A DNA stretch of 64,000 nucleotides, taken from NCBI GenBank assembly GCA_000711775.1, contig ARYC01000414.1:88613-152612 (forward strand), read 5' to 3'. Within the stretch, counting starts at the first letter, position 1. Each line of letters begins with the position of its first letter. Made by a program: the position numbers and the translations under genes. Source of the DNA: Oxytricha trifallax. Lineage: Eukaryota > Ciliophora > Spirotrichea > Sporadotrichida > Oxytrichidae. Shown one piece after another: positions 22,433-35,538 of this stretch. The notes beneath the pieces were generated by a model. It saw nothing but the letters and a program-made list of their open reading frames with translations. It was not told the origin of the DNA and did not search any database.

Positions 22433-25400
22433 ATGAGTGATAGTAGTAATCACAATCAGTAAAATATGGAGTAGATACCCCCTCAAAATAATGATAATTA
22501 ATAGCATGTATAGGGGGGAGCTGGGGATCCAAATTAGATTAATTAGTAGATACCATACTACCCCTATAATCAAAGTAGTGATTAAAATACTGTGGGATTT
22601 GGATCAATGCAACCAAACTAATAACCAAATTATCAGTATTATTGTTTATAGAATATTGCATTTAAAATTATGAAAATAGCAGTTATTTAAACTAGAAACA
22701 GTTAAAATTTAAATTATATCATTCTTTTTCACTCATAAATTTAATAATAATCAGATTAAGTTTTTAAATATCTTTTGTTTTAATCTCAAAACTATTTAAT
22801 TTGATATGTTTAGTTTTAGTAGATAAATTAAATTGTGATTATTTTATTTTAAATGATATTAGTTATACTCAATATAAGTCCATATTAACATATAATTTAC
22901 TTGTAATATTTCCACAATAAATATAGTGTTTAGGAATAGCAAGATTAGTTCGGTATTGTTGATCTGGGAGCCAACAATGTAAATGGAAATAATACCAATT
23001 TACTTAGCAACTAATATTAAGATCAGTAAACTTTCTAGCAATTCGCAGTCCCAAATGCTTAATACATGCAGGATAGTTTTACTTAATAAAGAAAAATAAT
23101 TATTTTTTAAGTTAGGTATTGGAGTAATAAAACTATGACATGGAAGACGATGAAGAAATGGAGCAGGACTACGACGACGAAAATGCAGATGATTAGGACG
23201 ACGACGATGACGATGAAGACCTCGACTTGGTAGCACTGGCAGAGAGATAGAGGCAGCTAGGTTTAGCAACAGGACAGCCTGCTTCAAATAAAATATCGAT
23301 ATCAATTGGGGCTCCAAGGACACAACCTCCTCAAACCCTTCTATCAAATCAAATCCCTATCTAAATACCAATGGGTTAACCATAAAATTCTTATACAGCA
23401 TAAAATACTCAACCAATTAATCAATAGTAGACATATTAAGGAGTTTAGGAGAATTTTAATAATGAATTCTATAGTTAAGCAGCAAATTAACCAATAGTAT
23501 TCTTAGAATCATAGTCACCAAGGGAAGAGGAATTTATCAATTAGGAAGCTAATAAAATTAATACTGATTATTTCCCTTTTGATCAATAAATAGTGCATCA
23601 GGATCAAGAATCATAATATCATTGAAATACACCTAATTTATAAATTCACTTATGAATTTAATTATGTAAGTTAAAATTTAATTAAATTTTCAACAATTTT
23701 ATAAGGTTTTAATAACCTTGATCACTCATCACATTATTTAGAGTCATAAACTAAATACTTTTTCCCTCAATTTAATTATAAAAAATAAAATAAAAAATAT
23801 GACAATACTTATTTAAATGGAATAGAGAATATTCTACATATCAATAATCTTTATAATTGCAACTATTTAAATTCTATAATTAACCATTTGAAAATTTGTT
23901 AAGTTTTGGTTAGTTCTCATAATTTTTCGTTTTTTCGTTGAAAACTTTACGAATAAAATCATCTCTTTAATAATAATAGCCTACAAATAAAATCAAGATT
24001 TCTTTTGGAGTACCTCCTCCTTAAATAACACAAAACTAGAAATTATTATTGGTAAAACCTGATGAAGGCTAATCTTAAATCACAATTCCAAGAGTTGAGT
24101 AATTCTTACTATTCTTTTCTTATTTAATGAGGAAGCTCCACAGCAATTGAACGATCAGTTCAAAGTATCATTAACTAATTAAAACCAATTTTAAGCATAA
24201 AACACTCAACCTCTTCATTATGATTAAAACATAATTTAGCCAATTAATGATATTTAGTAGCAGTATCTACTTTAAATTTAATAAGAAGAGCAAGCTAAGA
24301 TGGAAGATTTAAGCATAAATCTGTAACCTTAACTAAATCAACCTGATTAAAATTTAGGACAAGAATAAATTCGATTAGTCACTCATATACCATAATAATA
24401 ATAATACTCCAGTAATTTGATGCCTGATTAAACTCAATTGGATAACTAGCTAAATTATCAAAATCATCAGCAATTCCAATTTGAATAGCAGCAACAATTT
24501 TAAGAGCAAAGTCCAATCCCAAAGGAAAGTATTTAACCTCCAAAGTTAAAATCAGAGAAAAAGAAGAAAAGAAAGAAGAAGGGAAAAGGTTCATTTTTGG
24601 ATTTCTACGGTTTGGATAAAACTAAACTTACTATAGAAATAGATCATATAGAGAAGAGAATGCGTGCATAAGCATTATTCACTTTCATATTAAAAGATCA
24701 TGAAATTGTTACTTAGAAGCTTTAATCAATCGAGGAACAAAACTTCAAGAAATATGTGCTTGATCTCGGCATTCATGCTAAGCAAATGTCCATATTTGGA
24801 GTTTATCAATTAGCAGGAGAAGACAACAAAGAAAGAATACCTACGAGCTTTGAGTATCCTGGTCCTGAAGAGTAAGCCAAATTTCTAAGGACTGCATATG
24901 AAAACTTAAGTAAAGATTTGCATACATTTGAAACTTAGTAGCAATAAATCTATGAAAGTCAGTAGAAGGAACCTCTACTTAAGATAAAAGGCTTAATTAA
25001 ATTGAAATGTGGAGAGGAAAATTTGATAGAGCAATTCCAACCTAAAGTTAGAATTTTAGTAGAGTATTATCTTGAAAAAGTTACTAATTTTGGCATTTAA
25101 GTAAATAAATTTAAACAATCTTATGACTAAAATGGATAGTCAATTGAAGATGTAGAATCAAATTATTTTTACACCTCAGATTAAATTGATAATAATGAGC
25201 TTTGGATGCCAATCATTGAAGGCATGAAGCACATTCCAACTAGATTCATAATAAACTATTTAGCTCCCAAGAATTACTTTGTAGTTTCGTCTGGAAAACT
25301 TATAGACAAGTAAATAGAAAAAGATTGCTTACAAAGAACACTTTTTGTTTATCACTTAAATGACAATGACAAATGTATTCCCGATAAAATAGGTTTTATC

Positions 25401-28400
25401 ATGGCAAAATTTACTAATATTTACAGAATTAATGACTTAAATGAAATATGTACTGGAGGAGCAACTGTTCTCTTCACATCTCCAAAAAAGCATGAATCTT
25501 TTGCTGTTAATAAGATTTATGAGAAAAATATCATTCAGATTATCAGCTACTTTTAAAAGTTAATCTAAGCTCGATATCCTTACACATCTTTAAAGCTAGT
25601 ATTTGTGCCAAACTTAATTTTGAAACAATCAAGGAAGTAAAGTTTAGATTTCGCTGGTGGTCTTCACATCTTAGATGAAGAACTAATTTTCAATAGAAAT
25701 TAACTTGAAAATAGGAACTTCACTTATAAATATTTGGCTTCTTCCCTCGCATTTGACTTCTTCGGAGGTAAGGTTTTTGAAGAGACTCCTGAAGATTGGT
25801 GGTTACTTTAAGGTTTGAGGGAAAGCCTGGGAAATCATTTCAAAATATCAAAGTGTGGCATATTGATATATAGGTACAACATTATGTAAACTATTTAAAA
25901 GTTGTACAAGCAAATGAAATATGGATTTGAAAGATTTCCATTATCAAGCTAGCATTTACACAAAATATTTTATAAATGTAAATATTTCAAGTCAAAAACA
26001 ATTATAAACTTACTAAACTTAAGCTTATAGAAAAGAGCATTCAAATTTGTAATATTTTACAAATTAAAAATATCTCTTTAAGCATTAATCTCTTATTTTT
26101 ATCTGGTCTTTCTATTTTCTATATCTTTTGACTTTAATCAACGCTGTTCTTAAATATTGCTAAACAGGATTAAAAATTATATAATTTGAAAATTCAAACC
26201 AAATAAATTATATGAAAAATCCAAAGATCATAAACTCTATCTATATCAATAGGTTAGCGTTTTTAACTTTTACCTATTAATATTGTAGGAATACATTCGA
26301 TTTGGGAAAATGAATTTAAATTAAATTAATTAAATATTAAAATCATGGCAGTTATCAAAACCAAAGTGACTTAAAATTCAAAAATAAATGGATTCTACGG
26401 TAGATCCCGCAATTTTAGCTGGACTTTACAATTGCCAATATTCTTGAATCATCCCAGGAAGCAAGATATTTTGATTTTGAGCTAACTCCCAAAAATAGTA
26501 TAATGTATTTTTCTCGCTTGGGCGATGAAATAAATTCATTATAGCAATAACAACCACCGTCTCATTTTTAATGCGCTATCCAGAGAGTATAATATTGTCA
26601 TGGTTTGAAGACATTTTCCAAAAACATAACTAAAGGTAATTAATAATTAATTAATTAATTTTAATTTTAATTCATTTTCCCAAATCGAATGTATTCCTAC
26701 AATATTAATGTATCGATTTCATTTAACTAATTATTATTATCCCCATCCCTCTGAATAGCAAATGAATGATATAGTTTACTAGAAGTGTGAGCTTATTATG
26801 CATATGATTGAGTCTATGATAGATAAGTCCTATTATGAACGCATCATAAGATAAATTTATGACTCTGCTAACCCCACTATCTCTCAAGGTCTTTTCCATA
26901 ATATTTTCAAGCAAGTATGTGGTTTTAAGCTAAAATAGTTCTTTTAAAACTGGATTATATCTACATCATGCCCCAAGTTAACAGCTAGTTTCAATTATAA
27001 TAAAAAGAACAACTCCTTGGATTTGAATATAGCTTAAACTTCCGCAATGAAATCATACTTTTCTTACAAGAGATTCACAAAGAATCTAATTGAAATGAAA
27101 TAAATCTTTTCACTTCCATCATTCTCATTCAAGCATATCAACTCTGCAATGGCTAAGTAAAATCAAAATGTAGATAGTTTTCTTGTTGAACTGAAGCGAG
27201 GTTGTATGAGGTATTTCACTGGAGAAGTGAATGTGATGATATATCTCACAGATGGTGCTGAGATACAGACTTAGCAACAGAAAATGAGCTTAATTAAGAA
27301 ATTTTATGATTTTTTTGATAATTTTTGAGTTTAAGGTATGGCAAAAGTTAAGTGAGTGTGAACATTCCTCTCTAATGTAAAGTTAAAAAGACGATTCAAA
27401 ACAAAAAGAAGGAATATGAAAATATGTTAATGTATGACTAGGAAATGCATTAAGATGATGAAAGAGGAGATGATAATATGAATAATAATGGCTAAAACGA
27501 TCATCATATATTGCTAAATCTCTTAAATTTCTTCGATTTTGCAATGCTTTTATTATGATTGACAACATGCAATGGAAGTTTGGCCTCAATGATTTCGAGT
27601 TAGAAGATTATCCATACGGCACTAAGAACCTCTTTGACGTTAAAAACTTGGAGTCCCCTGTGCTATGGATTAGAGTTGATCCAGACATGGAGTTTATTAG
27701 AAAGGTGAAAGTTGTTCAAGAGTAAAACAATTGGCTCTTTTAGTTACTTCAAGAAAAAGATATCATCGGTCAAATCGAGGCAATTAATGAGCTTAATAAG
27801 TTCAACTCTGAATTAGTTTATGAAATACTGAAGTCAGTGAGTACCAATGAAAACTACTTCTTTAAAGTTAGAAAGATAGCAATTAAGAAACTGTAATAAA
27901 TGCAAACTTCACAATTCAACAAGTATTTATCTCATGAGAAATTCTTGATTAAAGTGTTTAATTAGAGAAACTTTGATAAGTCGATAGGATTTTACAAGTC
28001 AAATGATTTCAGCAAAGTCTTGGAATACTATATTGATAAATCTATTCTAAAAACCCTCTCTAAATGCAAAGAAGTTCCCTTAGAGTTGAAAGAAGAAATA
28101 AAAGAGTACCTATTAAACTAGTAGAAGTAACAATAAAATTAGCCTAATGAGTCAGCTACTCAGCCACCAGGAACGATATCAATCAATATTAGCAGCAATG
28201 AAGTTGTTCAATAAAAGTAACAGAAGTTAAATTCAAAGTATAACGAGAAATATTTCAATGTCTCCTCTGAACAAATTGGATAGCTACTCATGAGATTGTT
28301 GCAAGAAAATGATAATTCAGAGAATCCATTCGATGATAGTTTTTATATTAAGTAGATATTAAAGGCTTTAGGAAATCTAGACTGTTTCAAACTTTTACCT

Positions 28401-29474
28401 GAGATAGCAACTGAAATTTATAGACAATATAGATTGGATTATATTGGTAAATATTCTCCCCAGTTTTCTATAACTAAGGGTTCTATAGCTGGTTACTTCA
28501 AGCTCAGAAAGCAAATATTTTTATTCAAAACAGAGAAAATTAAGAATATCGATACAAAAATTGAAAATGTAGATTGGTATCTAGATTAAATAGACCTTGC
28601 AGAAAGATAAACATTAAATTAGATGGGCAGTGACTTAGATAAAATGATTGAAGACGATCTTTGGCCCTATGAAGTGAGATCTTTCGTTCAATTTCAAAAT
28701 ATAAAACATTGCTTTATGTACTAAAACAATCATTTCCTTGTAAGTCTTAATAAAATGTTTAATTTCTCAATAGAAAGCCTTATATATCCAATTGAAGAAG
28801 TGCGAAGAATATTTAACTAAAACTAATTATAAATATGGAACAGACTTGATTAAGCAAATGGCAATGTTTTTGGAAGCAAATTAAGATCAAGTTTTAAAAA
28901 TATTTATTTTTTACTTAAGATATTTTGGATTTCAGAGAATGTTATTTGGACAATGATAAATCTAAGGGAGTGACAGAACTACTTTGGAATATGTTACTTT
29001 TACCATTCAATTTCTTAAATGCTGAATTCACATACTGGCTTAAGCGTCTTTACTATAGTTAATTACACTTCTTTTAAAGGTTAATTATCATTATATTTCA
29101 TCTTTGGAAATGAAACACCACTTTTCTTTAAAGAATAGCAAACCAAATAAGGATCAAAGAATGAAGTAATGCAGTATGATGAGTATTGGTCAAGAATCGA
29201 AGATTAGCTTGCTGATGCAAATGCTCTAATGCAGCAACAAAATGACGATAAAAATCAGCATTTAAAGTAAATATTGGCATAGAAGCAGAGCACTAAGGTC
29301 GTAGTAGGAATCCCTAATACTGGTAATTAATTAAAATTAACTTATTTTTAAGATACTAGTGTAACTCAAAAGAGCGAAAAGATTGTCATTTAAGATTTAG
29401 GGTAAAAGCAACATGAATAGTAACCTGAATCAAAGCTTAAAATTGTTCTAGCCCCATTCTTTGGTGAATTTTGA
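22433..29474 (+). CDS. TAF2: TAF2, TFIID subunit 2, with long Q-rich N-terminal extension
   Basis: TFIID subunit with an inactive M1-aminopeptidase-like fold. From about 24590 the product matches TAF2: RFIINYLAPKNYF, AGGLHILDEELIF, SLAFDFFGGKVFEETPEDWW, then KCELIMHMIES, NWIISTSCPKLTASF, and the hallmark SPVLWIRVDPDMEFIRKV. A HEAT-like region follows to about 28700. The start ATG 22433 gives a long extension: Gln/Asn/Pro-rich, a strongly acidic block (about 23135-23230) and a Lys-rich stretch before the core. AT-rich gaps (about 22640-23120, 23650-23990) and a MITE-bearing insert (26248-26758) interrupt it. Clear introns include the 34-nt GTAAGT..AATAG near 28740. Stop TGA 29472-29474, though a 34-nt intron starting GTGAAT could bypass it and lead toward the bromodomain ORF. 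Confidence 0.85.
26248..26758 (+). other. Insert in TAF2: IES (pointer AATAG) or intron, carrying a MITE
   Basis: AATAG at 26248-26252 and 26754-26758 flank the insert. The same join is also a GT..AG intron (AATAG|GTTAG ... GAATAG|CAAATG). Either route fuses DHKLYLYQQ to MNDIVYQKCELI in frame. The 424-bp MITE copy occupies most of it. Confidence 0.75.
26281..26704. mobile_element. MITE-like element, TATTGTAGG family, copy 1
   Basis: Terminal inverted repeats of about 50 bp start TATTGTAGGAATACATTCGA and the target looks like TA (extended to TTAA..TTAA by chance or design). The interior is about 80% identical by eye to copy 3, including GATTCTACGGTAGATCCCGC and ATTTTAGCTGGACTTTAC. No coding capacity. 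Confidence 0.88.
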
Positions 29475-29663
29475 TAAATATTTTCATTTATGAACAGACT
29501 AAGCAAAGTTGGAATCCATCAGCAAACTAAACTCAAGAAAAAAGTATTAAAATCGTATTAGGTGGTCTATAAATAGAACCATTCAAGTCTAATACTTACT
29601 CTCATTTTAGTATAGCAATATTGTTTTTTATACTTCAAAAATTGTTTCTCTCAAGATTAATAA

Positions 29664-30191
29664 ATGAACCAAATGAGAGAAGAACAGAACTAACAGATTT
29701 AACTTATGCAGTCATTGAGTCACTAACCTATCGCCTAACATTAAATCAATTTAAGTAGTGACTAGTACTACGATGCTGCTCAATACGATGACAACGAATC
29801 AGTTTATGACGAATTTGCTGAAATTAAATTCACCGATACTCCGTGGTTGCAGGCTGCTTGGGAAATCCTAGGTACACTATGGTATCATGAAGAAGCAGGA
29901 GCTTTTCTGTCTCCAGTCTCTGAAGATGATCTTGGCTCTTACTTTGAGGATTATTTAAGGACCATCGATTATCCTATGGACTTATCAACCATGAAGCTTA
30001 AAGCAATTGAAAGGCTTTACAGGAATTTCTAAGAATTCAAGAGAGACGCTTTAACAGTGTTTAGGAACTGTCAAAAGTTTAATCACGAGTCCAGTGAGAT
30101 ACATCAAGCATCTGTGAAACTTGAGAATTTCTTCAAGAGAAAACTTCTCGAATATTAGAGATTTGACCAAGCTATTATAAGAATTAGTTGA
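29664..30191 (+). CDS. Bromodomain protein, ~175 aa
   Basis: Acetyl-lysine reader. The ORF from ATG 29664 to TGA 30189-30191 has a Q-rich N-terminus and then a bromodomain. It shows FLSPVSEDDLGSYFEDYL, IDYPMDLSTMKLK, and FKRDALTVFRNCQKFNHES, with the asparagine of the KFN segment at the acetyl-lysine contact position. The ZA-loop PMDL is intact. It lies 190 bp after the TAF2 stop on the same strand, and the intervening DNA has no strong gene-end features, so it may be the C-terminal part of TAF2 joined by an intron or IES. No IES inside the domain. Confidence 0.85.
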
Positions 30192-30364
30192 GAAGCTATG
30201 GACCTATATTTAATTAATTTTGCATTACATTTTTAGACTTTTATACCTGTCCAAATTTTCCTATCTATTAGTCTATTTAATAAGATTTCCATTGGAGTGC
30301 TTATCTATTTAATTACGATGTATTATTTATCTAGCAATTTATTTATTTAACAAATTTATTTGAA

Positions 30365-31859
30365 ATGGAAACTACTTAGTAAGTATAAGACCAAACTGTT
30401 CCTATTGAAGAACAAAAGATTGATGTCATATCTTAAGACATTACTTAAGACTAAAAATTAGAGAAAGAAGACAACGTTACAGCATTTAAAATTGAGGCAG
30501 CAACAGATAAAGGAATAGACTACGATAAACTTCTTGTCAAGTTCGGTTGTTCAGCAATGAATGATGACTTAAAAGCCAGAATTGAAAAATTAACTGGATA
30601 AAAACCTCATAGATTCATTAGAAGAGACATTTTCTTCTGCCACAGAGATTTAGACGTCATATTGAAGAGATACGAAGAAGGTAAACTGTTCTATTTATAT
30701 ACTGGAAGAGGACCATCTGCTGAAGCACTACATATGGGTCATGCTATTCCATTTATTATGAACAAATATCTTTAAGACGCATTTGATGTACCTCTCGTCA
30801 TTTAGATCACTGATGACGAAAAGTATCTATATAGACCAGAGTACACTTTAGAGCAAATTCAAAAGATGTCTATGAGCAATATTAAGGATATTATTGCATT
30901 CGGTTTTGATCTTGATAAGACTTTCATCTTCTAAGACACTGACTATATTCATCACTTGTATCCAAACACCCTCAGAGTTCAAAAGCACACTACTCTTAAC
31001 TAATTGAAAGGATGCTTCGGCTTTAATGATTCAGATAATGTTGGTAAATTTGCTTATCCACCAGTTTAGGCTGTCCCCTCTTTTTCAAATACTTTCCCAC
31101 ACATTTATGGAAAAAGAACTGATGTTCCTTCATTGATTCCTTGTGCCATTGATCAAGATCCATACTTTAGATTAGTTAGTTAGTTTTTAGGATTGAAAAC
31201 AATTCTTGAGATACTATATCTATCCTGTAGGATAATTCAAAGATATTCAATATCAGGAACTATACTTTATACCATACTTTAGAATGACCAGAGAGGTTGC
31301 AGGTAAATTGAAATATGAAAAGACATCATGCTTCTATTCAATTTTCTTCCCAGCTCTTTAAGGCTTAAAGACAAAGATGGCATCTAGTGATCCAAACAGC
31401 TCCATCCTCTTATCCGACTCCCCAGCTGATGTGAAGAGAAAGATTAACAAAGCTTACTCAGGTGGTGGTTAAACAGTTGAAGAGCATAGAGCTAATGGAG
31501 CTAACTTGGAAGTAGATGTACCCTTCTAATGGTTAAAGTTCTTCCTTGAGGACGATGAAAAACTTAACGAAATCAAAGAGAAGTATGGAAAGGGTGAGAT
31601 GATGACAGGTGAGGTCAAGGCTATACTTATTGAATGCATCAACGCTTTCTTGAAAGAATTCTAAGAGAGAAGAAAGAAGGTCTCAAATGAAGTTGTCAAG
31701 CAGTTTATGGAAATAAGAAAGATCAATCCAGTACCAAAGAGATTTGAAGAAGCTAGAAAAGCAAAGGAGGAAGCAGAGAAACAGGCAAAGGAAGAAGCAG
31801 AGAAGCTTGCCAAAATTTAAGCAGAAGAATCAAAGGAGCAATAATAACCACCTCAATGA
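30365..31859 (+). CDS. WARS1: Cytosolic tryptophanyl-tRNA synthetase (one IES)
   Basis: Class I synthetase charging tRNA-Trp. The HIGH-equivalent is [13 protein letters not shown], the KMSKS-equivalent is [10 protein letters not shown], and [17 protein letters not shown] and FFLEDDEKL match eukaryotic enzymes. Start ATG 30365, stop TGA 31857-31859. There is no WHEP domain, and the C-terminus is a Lys/Glu/Ala-rich tail. The frame is broken near 31170 by a 112-nt unit bounded by CCATACTTTAGA; without it the protein is collinear with the family. Next plus-strand neighbours are the bromodomain gene upstream and a MITE downstream. Confidence 0.95.
31160..31283 (+). other. IES in tryptophanyl-tRNA synthetase, 12-bp pointer CCATACTTTAGA
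   Basis: CCATACTTTAGA at 31160-31171 and 31272-31283. Retaining the insert duplicates PYFR and shifts the frame to a TGA. Excision at the repeat gives GAT CCA TAC TTT AGA ATG ACC, encoding [11 protein letters not shown], identical in pattern to DPYFRMTRDVA of the animal enzyme. Confidence 0.92.
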
Positions 31860-31935
31860 TAAATTTTATTTTAACTTTACCCCTAATAACATTTCGAACA
31901 TTATCTTCCATTCAATAAAACTGTCGTAGACATAT

Positions 31936-32354
31936 TATTGTAGGAATACATTTGAAATTGGGAAAATATAATTAATTAAATTAATAATAATTCAAAATCG
32001 TGGCAGTTAAAGTTGGCCAATTTGAACGATCTTGGGCTCATTCGATAGAGAATTCAAAATTAGCTGGACTTTATTATTGGCGGTACTATTTTATCGCATC
32101 CCTGGAGCGAGATAACTTGACTTTAATGTGAGGGTATAATTTAATGAATTTAGAGGTGTTTAATTAAAGTCGAGTTATCTCGCTCCAGGGATGCGATAAA
32201 ATAGTACCGCCAATAATAAAGTCCAGCTAATTTTGAATTCTCTATCGAATGAGCCCAAGATCGTTTAAATTGGCCAACTTTAACTGCCACGATTTTGAAT
32301 TATTATTAATTTAATTAATTATATTTTCCCAATTTCAAATGTATTCCTACAATA
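31936..32354. mobile_element. MITE-like element, TATTGTAGG family, copy 2 (full hairpin)
   Basis: Ends TATTGTAGGAATACATTT and complement, TA flanks. Unlike copies 1 and 3, nearly the whole element is one palindrome (arms of about 195 bp), including TAGCTGGACTTTATTATTGG. It lies in the spacer after the tryptophanyl-tRNA synthetase stop. Confidence 0.88.
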
Positions 32355-32894
32355 GAATCTTATATAGAGTCGAAGTTAGAAAACCGAAATTCCCTTTCGC
32401 GCTTATTTGACGACTCATTAATAAAAGAATCATTAATGTTTCTAAATTCAGAATGCCTCATTGGACTTATCTAGTTATATCCCTAGCTTATAGAAGAGTT
32501 ATTTGCATTCCCTATATTTATTCCCAAATCAATCATTTTTTTATTATCCTTTGGCATTTGATTTTCTCTTTTTAATAAGCTTAATATTTTATAACAGGCA
32601 TTAACTTAAATGGATAATAATTGGGTAAGAATTTAAATTTAATTCTATTAACTAAATTTAATAAATAAATCAAACATATAATTAACTAAAAAAATTCCGT
32701 AATTAAACATCAGTTTATAGAATTATCAAAAAAAGTTTATTCGTTCTCTATAATCTATGAGTAATAATTCTTTATCATGTTATATTAAAAAAAATAAAAA
32801 AGACATCTAAATATAATTTATTTGCAAATTTTGAATAAACCATATAACTAGTATTTGGGAAGATACTTTGGCTTTGTTTTATTATCCATATAAT
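32355..32894. other. Spacer between MITE and minus-strand gene
   Basis: AT-rich, no coding island. A small patch near 32370-32420 is less AT-rich but short and unrecognised. Confidence 0.45.
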
Positions 32895-35538
32895 TCATTA
32901 ATATTAGTTGTAAGTTTTTTGTCTGTTTACCATTCTATTTTCTTGAGAGTATTAATAGTCAGTAGAAGAATTTCCTTGCTTAAAATTTTATGATGTACCT
33001 CTCTTGAACTGTTATTACTAATTTTAAATTATTTCAGAAGTTCCTGCATCTCCGTATTTAAAACTTGAGTTTTGATCTTTCTCTGAGAAAGGCATTTTCT
33101 TAATTCTTTGCTCATGATCAATTTCAACCGAGTAATCTCTGTCCGGAATATAAGAACGATAATTTTCTTGCTATGTTTTAACTTGATAATTATTAGAAAT
33201 AACGCTTGGGTTTTAATACTGTTAAATGTAAACTGGTGAGTCAGATCTTTCAATTTTACTTTAAAATGGATAAATTGATTGATTTTCATCATATTTTCTA
33301 TCTCTCTTCAATAAGGAATGGACTTGCTACTCTGTATTTTAAGAGAAAATATTCTCTTTCTAGTCATAGGAATAAGAGTTGAAGTCCTAATCAGAGACCG
33401 AGGGATATTATGGCAATGATTTGAATTGATCTTGTTTCGACTGCTGACTTTAAAAGTTATACTTGAGATTATCTTTGTTTAGGTCATAAAAAAAATAAAA
33501 TAAATTCAAATTGAACTCTAGATTGAACCTTTTATCTGTCAGGAATAGTTTATTAGGTTATCCTTATATTTTCAGTTTAATTATTACCCTGTTTTTGTGC
33601 AAAGTTTGCTAAATTTTAGTCTCTCTATACCATTTAAGGTTTTTATTGAAGTTTATAAAAGAGTCTTGAGTACTTCTCGTCATGATCTTCTTATAAATCA
33701 ATCAAGGCTTCAACTTTCTATATCATCCCATTAAGCTCCTCAGTAAATTCATAGAGTGGGTATGATAGAGATTTAAGCTCAGACAATTAATCAACTGTTA
33801 GATTTTGCTATTCACTATAGCTATTTTATTAATCATTTAGAGCTTTGGAGTGATGTTAAGAAGCAGTTTTCAGGTCTATTTCAGTCAACTTTCCATCATT
33901 TAAATTTTCTATGAAATACTAGAGAAGGGAATTATCTTTCTTTGATGTAAGTTTGACAATTCTGTTTTAAACTTTTCTCAAGTTTTCCCTTATTTAAGGC
34001 AAAAACTCCTAATAACTTTTGGATATTGCTAAGTTTGCATAATCAAGAGACATTCTAAGAAATTTATAGAGATCACTTGGTGCTGATTGTTTTGTAAGCT
34101 TTGCAGTGGTATCTTATTTATTGCTTGAAATATTAATAAAGTTATTGACACCAGAGATAGCATCTTCATACCCATAAATGACTCCTTCTTCGATAATCTG
34201 TGATAAGAATTCAATTGATTGTTGTTACATCTACTCAAGGAAAACTTTCTAATCTACAGATAGAATAGAAAACAGCTTTATTAAATTGTATTGAAAAGTT
34301 CCAGATCGAGAGGATGTTTACTCAAACCCATACTCTGCATTGCAGTATTTCTTCAACACGTTCATTAATTTAGTACCAAAGTCATACTTCTTACTTAACT
34401 GGTTTAGAGAATAAAATATAATTAAAAGAGTCTCTTTTGATTTCATTGAAAGCGTTTAGAGGATCAGAGTAAAATGAAAAAATAATTGTAAATAAAGTAA
34501 CTCTGTTAATGTCATTTGATTCTGTGAGTTAAAACAAGCACATTCTTGTTGAGAAAGGTTTATCATTTTGTTGATTGCTTTTAAAATCGCGAGTTTCAAT
34601 TAATTGTGCTTTATCTAATGTTAGTGATAAAGTATCATCTTGAATTTGCAAGGTATCATCTAATACTCTTGTTAAAGTTTCATTGTTTTAATCCACTCGA
34701 GTAATTGCTTGCTAGACTTTGTCAAGTATTTCTTACGCTATAATTTTATTTGAAGTCAATTGAGTATAATCATTCTTGTTTATTATTCTTGTGAGATTCT
34801 CAATTTCAACTATGTTACAAACAGCCTACCAATTGTTGATTTATTGATTGATTATGAAAAAAGGGTTAAGGGAATTATTGAAATACTAATAGATCAAATT
34901 TACTTACTATATATCTAAGAGTAATAAATAAAAAATGAAACTAAACATGAAACATTTTGGTTAATAATATTAAATTCAGTAATATTAAATTCTAAGTTAA
35001 AATCTAACTAAATTTATAGATTGATTACATCTAAGCATATGTTAAGTGATCTTTGATCATTAACTTTCTCTGCAAATGTTAGAGTATGCCATGCATCTTC
35101 GAATTCGTCAACTGTTAGATACCTATCCTCCTCCTTAACTGACATCAAGCATGAAATTTACCTTCTTAGCTCCTCACTTTGCTAAAGAGGAATATACTAA
35201 GGCTTACACAGCTCTAAGTTTTCTTAGGTTATGAATATTTTAGAAGGAAAATTCTCTTTTAAAATGTTAAGCACTTCCCATGAAACTTATGCAAATTTCT
35301 TATCTTCAGTAGTTAAGTTATAGCCAGTGTGAAGTCTAAAGTAGCAGGAATGTAGATAATTTGAATTAATTGGCAAACATATCTAGTCTGTGGCGCTTCC
35401 TGCTGATGATTGAAATACAAGGAATCGATTGTTTTGCACTCTAAAATTTATGAAATTTTGTAATTTTATCTTACTATGTGATAAGCTCCGTCGAGTGAGT
35501 GGTTAAGTACTGTAGAATCTCATTAAATACAGATTCAT
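32895..35538 (-). CDS. Hypothetical protein, ~850 aa, possible mitochondrial N-terminus
   Basis: ATG 35538 starts MNLYLMRFYSTQPLTRR, basic and Ser/Thr-bearing like a mitochondrial presequence. A moderately conserved-looking region follows (YFRLHTGYNLTTEDKKF; EEDRYLTVDEFEDAWHTL). After an intron (about 34812-34903; donor GTAAGT, acceptor CATAG), a helical region of about 350 residues runs through DFGTKLMNVLKKYCNAEYGF. The C-terminal ~250 residues are Q/N/S-rich. Stop TGA 32895-32897. Near 34395 the frame shifts by one; removing a 7-nt unit between two TTAT copies repairs it. No family recognised. Confidence 0.65.

Noticed and set aside
26277..26708. piggyBac-type element because of TTAA on both sides of the MITE
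   Set aside because: The other two copies are flanked by TA only and the ends do not resemble piggyBac termini; TA target is the simpler reading.
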